The notes beneath the pieces were generated by a model. The model made no database searches. It was not told the DNA's origin and worked only from the letters and a program-made list of their open reading frames with translations. From positions 124,001-188,000 of the forward strand of contig JACJYN010000004.1 of assembly GCA_020636095.1 (NCBI GenBank): a DNA stretch of 64,000 nucleotides. Direction: 5' to 3'. A program made the position numbers and the translations under genes. The stretch is from Lewinellaceae bacterium (GTDB lineage: Bacteria > Bacteroidota > Bacteroidia > Chitinophagales > Saprospiraceae). Shown one piece after another: positions 52,600-60,964 of the stretch (within the stretch, counting starts at the first letter, position 1; every line of letters begins with the position of its first letter).

Positions 52600-53403
52600 A
52601 TGACTAATCTCAACATCCCCAATATGGCCGCACTGGCCGCCGAAGGCAAAGAGCCCGAAATCCTCTTCTGGGTCGGCTGTGCGGGTAGCTATGACAACCG
52701 CGCACAGAAGGTGACGGTCGCCTTTTGCAAAATACTCAACGCCGTGGGTGTGGACTTTGCCATCCTGGGCAACGAGGAGCAGTGCACCGGCGACCCCGCC
52801 CGCCGCGCGGGCAACGAATTTGTCTTCCAGATGCTGGCCCTGCAGAACATCGAGACGCTGAAAATGTACAACGTCAAAAAGATCGTCACGGCCTGCCCGC
52901 ATTGCTTCAATACCTTGAAGAACGAATATCCTGCTCTGGGCGGCCACTACGAAGTCGTCCATCATACCCAACTACTGCAACATCTGATTGACGAAGGGCG
53001 CATCAAGATGAAAGAAGGGGGCGCCTTTAAAGGCAAGCGCATCACCTACCACGACTCCTGCTATATGGGGCGGATCAACGGCGTGTACGAAGCCCCCCGT
53101 AAAGTGTTGGAGGCCCTGGACGGCGACCTTGTGGAAATGAAGCGATGCCGCACCCAAGGGCTTTGCTGTGGCGCCGGCGGCGCTCAGATGTGGAAAGAAG
53201 ACGAGCCCGGCAATAAACGCGTAAATGTGGAGCGAGCCGAAGAGGCGCTGGCTACCGGGGCGAGTATTATCGCCGCCAATTGCCCGTTCTGCCTCACCAT
53301 GATGGGCGATGGCGTTAAGGCTAAAGACAAACAGGACGATGTGATGGTGTACGACCTGGCCGAGCTCATTGTCAATAATATGGAAGTGGAGGAGGGGAAA
53401 TAA
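52600..53403 (+). CDS. CCG-domain Fe-S oxidoreductase subunit (HdrB-like)
   Basis: 267 residues. Two cysteine-rich CCG-type domains: CPHCFNTLKNEYP in the first half, and GLCCGAGGAQMW followed by NCPFCLTMM in the second. In heterodisulfide reductase HdrB these Cys motifs bind an unusual 4Fe-4S cluster that does disulfide chemistry. It would act with the membrane Fe-S protein upstream; Bacteroidota pairs like this are thought to feed electrons between quinones and a soluble thiol or lactate/glycolate-type donor. Confidence 0.85.
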   Translation: MTNLNIPNMAALAAEGKEPEILFWVGCAGSYDNRAQKVTVAFCKILNAVGVDFAILGNEEQCTGDPARRAGNEFVFQMLALQNIETLKMYNVKKIVTACPHCFNTLKNEYPALGGHYEVVHHTQLLQHLIDEGRIKMKEGGAFKGKRITYHDSCYMGRINGVYEAPRKVLEALDGDLVEMKRCRTQGLCCGAGGAQMWKEDEPGNKRVNVERAEEALATGASIIAANCPFCLTMMGDGVKAKDKQDDVMVYDLAELIVNNMEVEEGK

Positions 53404-53537
53404 TTGCCGGTTGTTACAGAGGGCTGAACCAACAATCAATAACAAACAATAACCAGGGGCCAACCCCAAAACTACCCTTGCCCTCAGGTGTTAATCATTT
53501 CAAAGAAGAAGTATTGCCAAACAGACAATCAACAACC

Positions 53538-54017
53538 ATGACAGCTTACGATGTCCTTCCGGACAGCACCCGCGTTTGGATTTATCAGGCCAATCAACCG
53601 TTTAAGGAAGAGGATATACCGGTGATTCGCCGCGAGGCGCAGGCCTTTGCCCAGAGCTGGATCAGCCACAACCGGCAGCTGCGCGCTCATGCCGACGTAT
53701 TACACAACCGCTTCATCGTCCTGATGGTCGACGAAAGCCAGGCAGATGCCAGCGGCTGCTCCATCGATAAATCCGTTTACTTCCTCAAGCAATTGCAGGC
53801 CGAATACGGAGTCGACCTGTTTGACCGCATGGCTTTCTCCTTTAAAGACGGAGAAGAGGTGTTTACCGTGCCCCGTGAGGAATTCGCCCGCCTTTACCAG
53901 GAGGGCAGGATCAATGACCATACGCTGGTGTTCGATACGCTGGTGAGCACCAAGGAGGAGTTGGACCAGAAATGGCTGAAGCCCCTGAGCCAAAGCTGGC
54001 ATAAGCGAATGGTGTAA
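53538..54017 (+). CDS. Conserved Bacteroidota protein (family often mislabelled ABC ATPase)
   Basis: 159 residues from the ATG at 53538; an upstream open frame of 20 codons lacks similarity. It matches a family of about 160 residues seen across Bacteroidota: VWIYQANQPF near the start, WISHNRQLRAHADV, NRFIVLMVDE and ASGCSIDKSV in the middle, VDLFDRMAFSFKDGEEV later. No ATPase motif is present despite the common database label. Function unknown. Confidence 0.75.
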   Translation: MTAYDVLPDSTRVWIYQANQPFKEEDIPVIRREAQAFAQSWISHNRQLRAHADVLHNRFIVLMVDESQADASGCSIDKSVYFLKQLQAEYGVDLFDRMAFSFKDGEEVFTVPREEFARLYQEGRINDHTLVFDTLVSTKEELDQKWLKPLSQSWHKRMV

Positions 54018-54120
54018 AAGCAGAAAGGCCAAAGGTTCGTCTACGAAAAGCGGGGCTTCATCAAATTGCCGGTAAGAGAATTCAAAAAACACCTATATTC
54101 CTCCATCAAAAAAACGCATT

Positions 54121-54588
54121 ATGTTAGGGAAAGTGAAGAAATGGCTGGGTATCGAAGGGGTAAAGCTGGAGCTGGTGATTCCGGAAGAAATTAATGCCAC
54201 TTCGCGGGAGGTCGACGGCAGCATCCGATTTCAATCATTGAACCCCCAAACTGTTACCGCCATCAAGATCGCACTGATTGAGAAATATACCCGCGGCCGC
54301 GGTAAAGAAAAACTCATCGATGAGTACGAATTGGGTGTAACCGAGCTCAACCAAACCATCGCAGTTCCTGCCGAAGAATTCATCGAAGTGCCCTTCCGCC
54401 TTACTTTCAGCCTCGTCCGTTCCAATATGGACGAGTTTGGCAAAAAGAATTTCCTCTTCGGAGGGCTGGCTAAAGCCGCCAAAGCTATACAGGCTGTTAA
54501 GTCAGAATACAGGATAGAAGCAGAAGCCCAGGTATCCGGCGTCGCGCTCAATCCGTTCGACCGAAAGGCCATCCAGATCAAAATGTGA
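54121..54588 (+). CDS. Spo0M-like arrestin-fold protein
   Basis: 155 residues. It starts MLGKVKKWLGIEGVKLEL, and then reads beta strands typical of the Spo0M/arrestin-like fold (DGSIRFQS, IEVPFRLTFSLV). Spo0M proteins are cytoplasmic scaffold-like proteins affecting sporulation or envelope processes in Bacilli; the Bacteroidota role is unknown. The match is by overall layout, so the family is tentative. Confidence 0.45.
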   Translation: MLGKVKKWLGIEGVKLELVIPEEINATSREVDGSIRFQSLNPQTVTAIKIALIEKYTRGRGKEKLIDEYELGVTELNQTIAVPAEEFIEVPFRLTFSLVRSNMDEFGKKNFLFGGLAKAAKAIQAVKSEYRIEAEAQVSGVALNPFDRKAIQIKM

Positions 54589-54671
54589 TTTTTGGGCAGT
54601 AGGGGCTGTTCGAAATTCGCTGTTTTTACTGAACCGGCAAATCAGCAATATGCCCCTATACCCCCCCTCCC

Positions 54672-55592
54672 TCACTGCACCTCCTCCGCTTCCTCATTCT
54701 TCTCCGTGAAAGAACGAATAATCTCTTCATCATCTTTACCCAGGTTCTCCAGTAGGATTTGAGCATCGTCGATGAAATCGTCGTCCGGATAGTCCTTGAT
54801 GAATTGCTCGTAAAGTGCCTTGGCCTGATCGAACTGCTTAAGGTCCGAATCCAGCGTAAATGCCCGCATGAACAGAGCCTGCGGCGCCCGGCTACTTTCG
54901 GGGTATTGCTCCGTGATCTGAGCGTACAACTCCAGGGCCTTATCAAAAGAGCGAATGGTCCTGGCAATTTCAGCTCCTTTGTACAGCATGTCGGGCGTAT
55001 CCTCTGACTTCGGCAGGAGCAATGCATATAATTCAGTGGAATGAATGAAGTTGTTGGCGGTCCGGTATTCAATGCGGCCGGTAGAATCATCGAACATCTG
55101 AGCGCCCATATTCTCGATGCGGGCTTCAAGAGACACCAACCCATCTGGTAGTTTCCCATGAGTAGCCTTTGCTTCTTCGGAGTCCGGGAAAGCCCGGATT
55201 AGCGCCTGATATACGCTGGTGGCGGTTTCTTCATTGCCGAGCTTCTCCTGGTAGATATCTCCCAGGAAAACGGCCGCTTTGGGTGTGTTGGAAGAATTGT
55301 AGTAGTCCTTTATGGCTTGAGTCAGGAAGGCCGTGGCGGCGGAAAACCGGTTCATCCGGTATTGCAGAGCGGCTGCCCGGTACAAATAGCGGGGCGTGGC
55401 TTCGGCATCCTCCGGAAACCGGGCTATGTAATCCTGATAGGCCTCCAACACCTCCTGAGCCTTTTCCGTCCGGGGGGCGTTTTCGAGCTGCTTCTCCAAC
55501 TCCGTGACCTGAGCCTGGGCTTTTTCCTGTTCGGACTGGCAGCCCATCAGGCTGAAAATGACAAAGCACAACAGTAAGTATGGGTATTTCAT
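54672..55592 (-). CDS. TPR lipoprotein, BamD/YbgF-like
   Basis: 306 residues. Lipobox LMGC at residues 15-18, so an outer-membrane lipoprotein facing the periplasm. A short coiled coil (about 20-40) is followed by six or so TPR-like units (ATPRYLYRAAALQYR, TPKAAVFLGDIYQEK, SRAPQALFMRAFTL) and an acidic tail (EEIIRSFTEKNEEAEEVQ). It resembles BamD and CpoB/YbgF, which bind partners in outer-membrane assembly or wall synthesis. Convergent with the Spo0M-like gene. Confidence 0.75.
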   Translation of the reverse strand: MKYPYLLLCFVIFSLMGCQSEQEKAQAQVTELEKQLENAPRTEKAQEVLEAYQDYIARFPEDAEATPRYLYRAAALQYRMNRFSAATAFLTQAIKDYYNSSNTPKAAVFLGDIYQEKLGNEETATSVYQALIRAFPDSEEAKATHGKLPDGLVSLEARIENMGAQMFDDSTGRIEYRTANNFIHSTELYALLLPKSEDTPDMLYKGAEIARTIRSFDKALELYAQITEQYPESSRAPQALFMRAFTLDSDLKQFDQAKALYEQFIKDYPDDDFIDDAQILLENLGKDDEEIIRSFTEKNEEAEEVQ

Positions 55593-55762
55593 GGTTTGTG
55601 TTTTTAAATTTGCCCCAATTTAAAAGACTTTATTTTGAAATGGTTTTTTATAGTGGAAAAAGATTGGGGAATGGAATGGGAATCATGAAGCAGGAGGGCT
55701 GTTGTCCTGTCCTAAACAATAACATCCTTCCTCTGTTTCCCTAGCGAAACAATGAGATATCT

Positions 55763-57124
55763 ATGTCCAAAGTTAGCTTTTTCTGGTTTAGAAGGGACCT
55801 TCGCCTGGAGGACAACGCGGGCCTGTACCATGCGCTGAAAGGAGGGCTTCCGGTTGTTCCACTTTTTATTTTTGACCGGGAAATCCTCGATGAACTCGAG
55901 GATAAAAAGGATGCTCGTGTGGAGTTTATCCACGATACGATCCGGGAAATGCAGGAAGAGCTGAAAGGGCTGGGAAGCAGCATGGTGGTACGTTATGGTT
56001 CTCCGCTGGAGGTTTGGACAGCCCTCCTGGAGGAGTATGAGGTGGAAGCTGTTTACACCAACCGCGATTATGAACCCTACGCTTTGCGGCGGGACGGTGA
56101 GGTGAAGGCATTACTGGAGGGCAAAGCTATTGCCTTTCATACCTATAAAGACCATGTCATCTTTGAAAAAGGGGAAGTGTTGAAAGCGGATGGAACACCA
56201 TACACTGTTTTTACCCCCTATAGCCGCAAATGGAAAGCGAAATTGAACAGTAAGATGGCTCAGGTGGATGGTGATTCGGGCGAAAAAGAAACCATTTCCT
56301 ATTATCTGAAGCCATACCCCACAGAAGATTACTTTGGCAATTTTCAACCGATGGAGCAGCAGCCGGTTCCTACTCTGGATGAAATGGGATTTGAGCCAAC
56401 GGATATCGAAATCCCCTCCAAAACGGTCAGCCGCGGCCTGATCCGCAACTACGATAAAACCCGGAACTTTCCGGGGCAGGAGGGTACCTCCCGCCTGGGC
56501 ATTCATTTTCGCTTTGGTACCATCAGCATCCGGGAAAAGGCCTGGCGCGCGCAACAGCTTAATGACACTTTCCTCAACGAGCTCATCTGGCGCGATTTCT
56601 ACGCCATGATCCTGGCGCATTTTCCGCATGTAGCCCACCGATCTTTCCGCGAAAAATACGACTACATCGAGTGGCGCAACGATGAAACCGAGTTCAAAAA
56701 ATGGTGCGAAGGCCAAACCGGCTATCCCATCGTCGACGCCGGGATGCGGCAGCTCAACCAAACCGGCTATATGCACAACCGCGTACGCATGATCACCGCT
56801 AGTTTCCTCACTAAACACCTGCTCATCGACTGGCGCTGGGGCGAGGCCTACTTCGCCCAAAAACTGCTGGATTACGACCTGGCGAGCAACAACGGCGGCT
56901 GGCAGTGGGCGGCCGGCAGCGGCACTGACGCAGCGCCTTACTTCCGCATCTTCAATCCGTACTCCCAGCAGGAAAAATTTGACAAAAACTTCAAGTACAT
57001 CAAAGAATGGGCGCCGGAATATGATACGCCAGACTACCCTGAGCCTATTGTCGATCATAAAACCGCGCGCGAGCGTTGTCTGGAAAGGTATAAGGCGGGG
57101 TTGGAGAGGGCAGACGGGGCGTAG
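55763..57124 (+). CDS. Deoxyribodipyrimidine photolyase (class I CPD type)
   Basis: 453 residues. N-terminal alpha/beta antenna domain (about 1-135, WFRRDLRLEDN). C-terminal FAD domain with TSRLGIHFRFGTIS, ELIWRDFYAM, the DNA-binding and FAD loop GQTGYPIVDAGMRQL, NRVRM and the tryptophan-rich NNGGWQWAAGSGTDAAPYFRIFNP. Repairs UV-induced cyclobutane dimers using blue light. The stop codon TAG overlaps an end-like GAGCGTGT sequence of the palindromic family, so the last codons could have been altered by an insertion. Confidence 0.95.
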   Translation: MSKVSFFWFRRDLRLEDNAGLYHALKGGLPVVPLFIFDREILDELEDKKDARVEFIHDTIREMQEELKGLGSSMVVRYGSPLEVWTALLEEYEVEAVYTNRDYEPYALRRDGEVKALLEGKAIAFHTYKDHVIFEKGEVLKADGTPYTVFTPYSRKWKAKLNSKMAQVDGDSGEKETISYYLKPYPTEDYFGNFQPMEQQPVPTLDEMGFEPTDIEIPSKTVSRGLIRNYDKTRNFPGQEGTSRLGIHFRFGTISIREKAWRAQQLNDTFLNELIWRDFYAMILAHFPHVAHRSFREKYDYIEWRNDETEFKKWCEGQTGYPIVDAGMRQLNQTGYMHNRVRMITASFLTKHLLIDWRWGEAYFAQKLLDYDLASNNGGWQWAAGSGTDAAPYFRIFNPYSQQEKFDKNFKYIKEWAPEYDTPDYPEPIVDHKTARERCLERYKAGLERADGA

Positions 57125-57341
57125 AGCGTGTATCAGTTACTTGCTTGGAACTGTTCGGAATTCGGTGTTCGCTATTCGCAAATCACTGAAAATGAAGGAG
57201 CGTTTTTTTAAGATACAGAAAATTGAACTATCCCACTTGCTTCTTTACACTCAACACATTTCTGCCCCACCTCAAGCCCGGCGATAGCACCGACACACCG
57301 ATACACTGATGAGGCTGCTCCGAAAAGTCGAGTTCAGGATT
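57124..57341. other. Spacer with TTCGC-family repeat and solo element end
   Basis: GAGCGTGT (57124-57131) resembles the palindromic element ends; 57152-57234 repeats two words of 41130-41246. No gene. Confidence 0.5.
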
Positions 57342-57605
57342 TTAGCACCTCAAAATGGAAAATTTTATTTGGATTCCACCCTCCACTTTGCGGCGGAACA
57401 GTTCGGACAGCCCGCCGGCATGGCCGGTTTCGTTGCCGGAAAAATCTTTATTGAGTTGCAGCCCTTTTCCGCCGGCGTGCCCGGCAAAGTGAAAGATGGA
57501 GATGCGCCCCTGGTAGCGGTTGAATAAGCGAAAGATCTCGTCGATGCTCACCGAAGCGATATCTTTGGGCCGTGCCTTCCGGGTAACAAAACTCCCATTA
57601 GAAAT
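57342..57605 (-). pseudogene. CHAT-domain fragment
   Basis: 87-codon frame opened after a TAG at 57606. It reads SVSIDEIFRLFNRYQGRISI and then FHFAGHAGG with GLSELF, matching the CHAT (caspase-like) domain around its catalytic histidine. The partner cysteine region that should follow is missing: the frame ends at SILRC. Both ends are absent, so it is a relic of a CHAT protein, a family found in bacterial defence and TPR-CHAT systems. Confidence 0.65.
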
Positions 57606-57712
57606 CTACGCTACTTCCTTTCCTGGCGCGTTGAACATCGGAGTAACCAGTAGTCGCCTGAAGAACTAAAGGCAAAGCAATGCCAACCGCAGCTTGAAGC
57701 AGCAGGCACTAT

Positions 57713-58233
57713 TTAACCTACTATTTTGCGCTGCCGGATTTGGTTTTCATCAATCACCGTAAACAGGCCAGCGAATTGAATCTGGCCTGCTTCAAAAATT
57801 TCATGCAGGTAATCAGCGGGAAAATCAGGGGTGAACTCTTTCCATCTCAAATAGACTACACCTTGGGGCTTAGAGCGTGTTGGGGATTTACCCTTTGGCC
57901 TGCAAATGTGCATCTTTTGAACCTCATTTCGCCATTTTTTCGCCACGTAGCGATGCTATGCGGCTCAAAAATGGCTTCCTGAGAACCAAAATCTGCTCAT
58001 TTTCGACATCAAAAGTAAATCCCCAACACGCTCTTATATCCGTACTTATAAACTAATTCCCCGTAATCGCTGTCAAAAGTTATGATGACACGGCCTTCTT
58101 CAATTGCCATTGTCATGACCTCCTCGTCAGTAATACTTGGCAACTCAAGGCCTATATGTTTGATGTCGTAACCTTTATCTTTGAGGATTTTAAAGCTTTT
58201 CAAAGGGAAATTCTCATTGGCCAATAGCTTCAT
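57713..58233 (-). pseudogene. DUF5615 (PIN-like) gene split by a 161-bp palindromic element
   Basis: First half: residues 1-67 (58233 to 58034), starting MKLLANENFPLKSFKILKD with the acidic residues ANEN and TFDSDYGELV of PIN-like domains. Second half: 57870 down to 57713, starting PQGVVYLRWKEF and ending IRQRKIVG. Between them is a palindromic element (57873-58033) flanked by TTA on both sides. Dropping the element and one TTA joins the halves in frame as GYK-PQG, giving 118 residues, the normal size for the family. As it stands the first half stops soon after the junction (SVLGIYF). Lies 4 bp after its likely antitoxin DUF433. Confidence 0.85.
57873..58033. mobile_element. 161-bp palindromic MITE-like element with TTA duplication
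   Basis: Perfect 19-bp inverted ends: GAGCGTGTTGGGGATTTAC (57873-57891) and its complement (58015-58033). Flanking TTA at 57870-57872 and 58034-58036 is the target duplication. No open frame for a transposase, so it must move in trans. On the minus strand the core (57961-57941) reads GCATAG-CATC-GCTACGTGGC, shared with two other segments. Confidence 0.88.
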
Positions 58234-58237
58234 GGGT

Positions 58238-58480
58238 TCAGGCTCTGTTCAGTCTGGAGGTATACAGCATTCCATCTTTCATGCATTCGTAGGTATAGGC
58301 AAACACAGCATGCAAAGCTTCCTTTGTTAACCTTGGATAGTTTTCCAGGATATCTTGCTCTGTCCAGCCATTGGCCAACCTTTCCAGGATGAATTCTACC
58401 GATATCCTGGTATTCTTGATCACAGGTTTACCGAGCAAAATCTCGTCATCCGAATGAATATGTTCTCTCCAGTCCACCAT
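58238..58480 (-). CDS. DUF433 antitoxin-like protein
   Basis: 80 residues from the ATG at 58480; a TTG at 58504 would add eight. Pattern: DDEILLGKPVIKNTRISVEF, ILERLANGWTEQDILENYPRL, a winged-helix DUF433 fold. DUF433 typically pairs with DUF5615 as antitoxin and toxin-like PIN protein; the two genes are 4 bp apart here. The toxin-like partner is disrupted, so this antitoxin is presumably orphaned. Confidence 0.85.
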   Translation of the reverse strand: MVDWREHIHSDDEILLGKPVIKNTRISVEFILERLANGWTEQDILENYPRLTKEALHAVFAYTYECMKDGMLYTSRLNRA

Positions 58481-58504
58481 TTCAGTAAGCTTTTTCTGAT
58501 GCAA

Positions 58505-58878
58505 TGCTAAAATAATATTTTTAGTTCTTTACTCCTCCTTTATCTTAATAATTTCAAAAACGGGCAGTTTCTAGTGCCTCGCGCACTAAATAGCGGGGGA
58601 ATATCGCGGGCTCTTTCCCCACCATACCTGCTCGGCCGTGGCCTCACGGGCAGGCAGGCTGCGTTGCTCCTCAGTCACGTAGCCCCGCTATGTTTCTTCC
58701 TCGCGCCTTGTCTGGCGGGAAAATAACCTCGCGCACTAGTATAGAAATCTTTCAGGTGGTATATTGGGTGGTAAATGAATGGATAAAAACGGGGGAAGTG
58801 GAAAGGTGGTTGTATGTGTAAAGGCTTGAAAAACAAAGGCTTGATGGAAAAATTTCCACCAAGCCTATCCGTAAAAAG
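58505..58878. other. Spacer between DUF433 gene and tRNA-Leu
   Basis: Holds the core-sharing segment above and, at 58837-58866, an AGGCTTG...CAAGCCT hairpin that is a likely terminator for the minus-strand tRNA-Leu. No gene. Confidence 0.55.
58577..58737 (-). mobile_element. Third segment with the shared palindromic core
   Basis: An 11-bp direct repeat CCTCGCGCACT (58577-58587 and 58727-58737) flanks about 139 bp. Minus-strand core (58692-58671) reads ACATAG-CGGG-GCTACGTGAC, then TGAGGAGCAACG. Upstream of the core is GGCGCGAGGAAG, close to GGCGCGATGAAG of the element at 50785. The outer ends do not form a clear inverted repeat. Confidence 0.55.
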
Positions 58879-58964
58879 TACCCGGGACGGGAATCGAACC
58901 CGTACGGGCATCACTGCCCACTGGATTTTAAGTCCAGCGCGTCTACCAATTCCGCCACCCGGGC
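58879..58964 (-). tRNA. tRNA-Leu (anticodon TAA)
   Basis: 86 nt on the minus strand: acceptor GCCCGGG with one G-T closing pair, D-arm word GGTAGACGCG, anticodon loop CTTAAAA giving TAA, long variable arm. CCA not encoded. With the two at 13.5 kb this makes three leucine isoacceptors in the window. Confidence 0.96.
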
Positions 58965-59090
58965 TATTGTTTGGAAAGGATCGATCCTCCCTGAAAAGGG
59001 CGGCAGCCATTCCAAAACGGCAAGCGCTTCCGCCTGCGTTCCAAAGATACCAAGTTTTCCAAAAAAATAGCTAAAAATACAAAAAGCCCT

Positions 59091-59110
59091 CTGTTACCAG
59101 AAGGCTTTTT
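59091..59110 (-). terminator. Terminator of tRNA-Gly
   Basis: AAAAAGCC (59091-59098) pairs with GGCTTTTT (59103-59110) with a further inner pairing; the minus strand reads a T-run after the stem. Confidence 0.6.
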
Positions 59111-59122
59111 GTTCAGGAATTG

Positions 59123-59195
59123 AGCGGATGACGAGACTCGAACCCGCGACCTCAACCTTGGCAAGGTTGCGCTCTACCAACTGAGCTACATCCGC
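59123..59195 (-). tRNA. tRNA-Gly (anticodon GCC)
   Basis: 73 nt on the minus strand. Acceptor GCGGATG / CATCCGC with discriminator T, as expected for glycine tRNA. D-loop AGCTCAGTTGGTAGAGC, anticodon loop TTGCCAA, T-loop GGTTCGAGTC. CCA not encoded. Confidence 0.97.
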
Positions 59196-59351
59196 TTATG
59201 AATTTTCAGGAACTTCATCCTGAACTCCATTTTTCAGAAGCGATTGCAAATATAAGAGCGCTGTTATTGAAATACAAGTTTTTGAGCGAAAAAAACATCA
59301 AAAACCGCCCTGGCTTTTATAAGCAATTGATAAACAATAGGCTAGAGGGTA

Positions 59352-60935
59352 TCAGATCTCTGATGTTTCGCCCGCTTTCTCCGGCGTCTCTTCTTTTTGG
59401 CCTGCCTTTTTCATCATATCGATGAGAGCCTTCAGGCTATTGGCAGATTTGTCCTTCATCTTAAGAGTCAGTTCCGTGCCTTTGCGCTGGGCGGTGGCTT
59501 CGATGCTTTCGATCGCCCTATTGCCTTCATTTGGTTCCTTGCCCATCGCTTCCAGTGCGGCGATGTCGCCCAGTGCGGTGAAGATGTTTTTACCGGATAG
59601 CTCTTTTGCCTGAGCGGCAATAGGGCCGGTGAGCCCGGTTTGGCCATTTTCCACCTTATCCAGGAGGGGGGGCTGGCTGGCCATGTACAGCAAGCCATCG
59701 TGGAGCAGGAGTTGCCCTTCTATGTGCACTTTTGTCTCGGCATAAGCCGAATCCCCTTTCATCTCTTTTTTCCACTCCAGAAATTGGTAGCGGTTCTCGC
59801 TGAGTTGTTCGATCTTATTTTCTTTGACAGCCAGGCTGATGAGGGATTGCAGCGCCTCCTGGTCGCCGATCCGGGCGGCAAAGACGAGGCCTGGTTTCCC
59901 GGATTCCTGTTCCGGAGCATAGGCGGTGAGCATGATGTCGCCCTTCAGTGCTTTGATGAGGGTGTTGGTGGAAATACCGTATTCCTGCAGTCCACCTTCC
60001 GCCAGGCCTTTGCTGTATTTTTCGACCAGCAGTTGGTTGATGCCGTCCATGTCAAAAGCGGTTGTCATAAAGAACAGGGGTTCTCCCGCCGGAGCGAGTT
60101 TCACGAAATCCGTCTTCACCTTATCGCGGAAAAGCATGCTGATATCATTCGCAATCTGGCTTTTGAAATAGAGGCCGGCTTCACTTTTGACCAGCCCTTT
60201 GTCAAAGGTGAGGAAGTGCTGGATGTAGTTGCCGCGCAAGTCTTCCTCCCGGTAGTTCATCAGTGCCGTGGAGCCTTTCGCCAACTCGGAATCCAAAAGG
60301 AAATCGGAAGAGAACCAATTGGCCACGTCAAATTCTTTATTAAGGGCCTGGCGCAGGTTCTTGTTCTGGGCGATGGATTGCTCCGGCGCTGTTTCCAGGT
60401 AGCGTTTAATTGCTGCTTCAACATCGGTGTCCTCTTCGCTTATGCCGATGATAGCGATTTCTTCGTTCCAGGCCAGCGTGCTGTTGCGAGACGGGCTGAT
60501 GAACTGGTAACCCTGGTCGGAAGCGGGCTGGGCCTCTATATCAACGCTTTTGAGTAAGGCTTCAAACGCCTGGGCATCAGCAATTGAGAAGGAGATGGTC
60601 ATGAAGGGTTTTTTGCCTTCCTGGATTTCAGTGGAAAGGTAGATGTTTTTCCCGAGGTCTACTCCTGAGCTTTCGGGTTGTTCCAGTACTTTGGCCAGGA
60701 CCGGGTTGGTGTTCCGGGCCTCTTCGATCATCTCCTGATAACCTTCTGATTGCTGGATGGTTTTGAAATCTGCTTTATCCATCAGTTGCCGGACGCGCAT
60801 GGCGGTAACCATGGCGGTGCTGGCGGGAAGATATTGCAGGCTGTCGTCAGGTACGGGAGCTTCCCTTTGACAGGCGGTAAATAAAAGGGAAAAAAGAATG
60901 GCGGATAGCCAGGTGAATTTCAGTATTCTCATCAT
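59352..60935 (-). CDS. DUF4836 lipoprotein
   Basis: 527 residues (an in-frame ATG one codon later is equally good). Lipobox LLFTAC near residue 21. Matches the Bacteroidota DUF4836 family: YLPASTAMVTAMRVRQLM near the start, AFEALLKS, WNEEIAIIGI and MTTAFDM later. Predicted outer-membrane or periplasmic lipoprotein with repeated alpha/beta domains; no known function. A TAATTTTG -7 box lies at 60957-60964. Confidence 0.85.
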   Translation of the reverse strand: MMRILKFTWLSAILFSLLFTACQREAPVPDDSLQYLPASTAMVTAMRVRQLMDKADFKTIQQSEGYQEMIEEARNTNPVLAKVLEQPESSGVDLGKNIYLSTEIQEGKKPFMTISFSIADAQAFEALLKSVDIEAQPASDQGYQFISPSRNSTLAWNEEIAIIGISEEDTDVEAAIKRYLETAPEQSIAQNKNLRQALNKEFDVANWFSSDFLLDSELAKGSTALMNYREEDLRGNYIQHFLTFDKGLVKSEAGLYFKSQIANDISMLFRDKVKTDFVKLAPAGEPLFFMTTAFDMDGINQLLVEKYSKGLAEGGLQEYGISTNTLIKALKGDIMLTAYAPEQESGKPGLVFAARIGDQEALQSLISLAVKENKIEQLSENRYQFLEWKKEMKGDSAYAETKVHIEGQLLLHDGLLYMASQPPLLDKVENGQTGLTGPIAAQAKELSGKNIFTALGDIAALEAMGKEPNEGNRAIESIEATAQRKGTELTLKMKDKSANSLKALIDMMKKAGQKEETPEKAGETSEI

Positions 60936-60956
60936 TGTGGGTTTTTATATGATGAG

Positions 60957-60964
60957 CAAAATTA
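60957..60964 (-). promoter_or_regulatory. Candidate -7 box (TAATTTTG) of the DUF4836 gene
   Basis: Exact TAnnTTTG match 22 bp upstream of the start; gives a very short leader, and no -33 TTG is seen. Confidence 0.3.

Noticed and set aside
57309..57527. 72-codon plus-strand frame at 57.3 kb
   Set aside because: Antisense of the CHAT fragment, which has the recognisable motif.
57713..57946. Separate 77-residue gene on the minus strand
   Set aside because: Its N-terminal 26 residues lie in the palindromic element; the rest is the second half of the split DUF5615 gene.
59640..60557. 305-codon frame antisense to the DUF4836 gene
   Set aside because: Shadow; Phe/Val-rich composition typical of reversed coding DNA.
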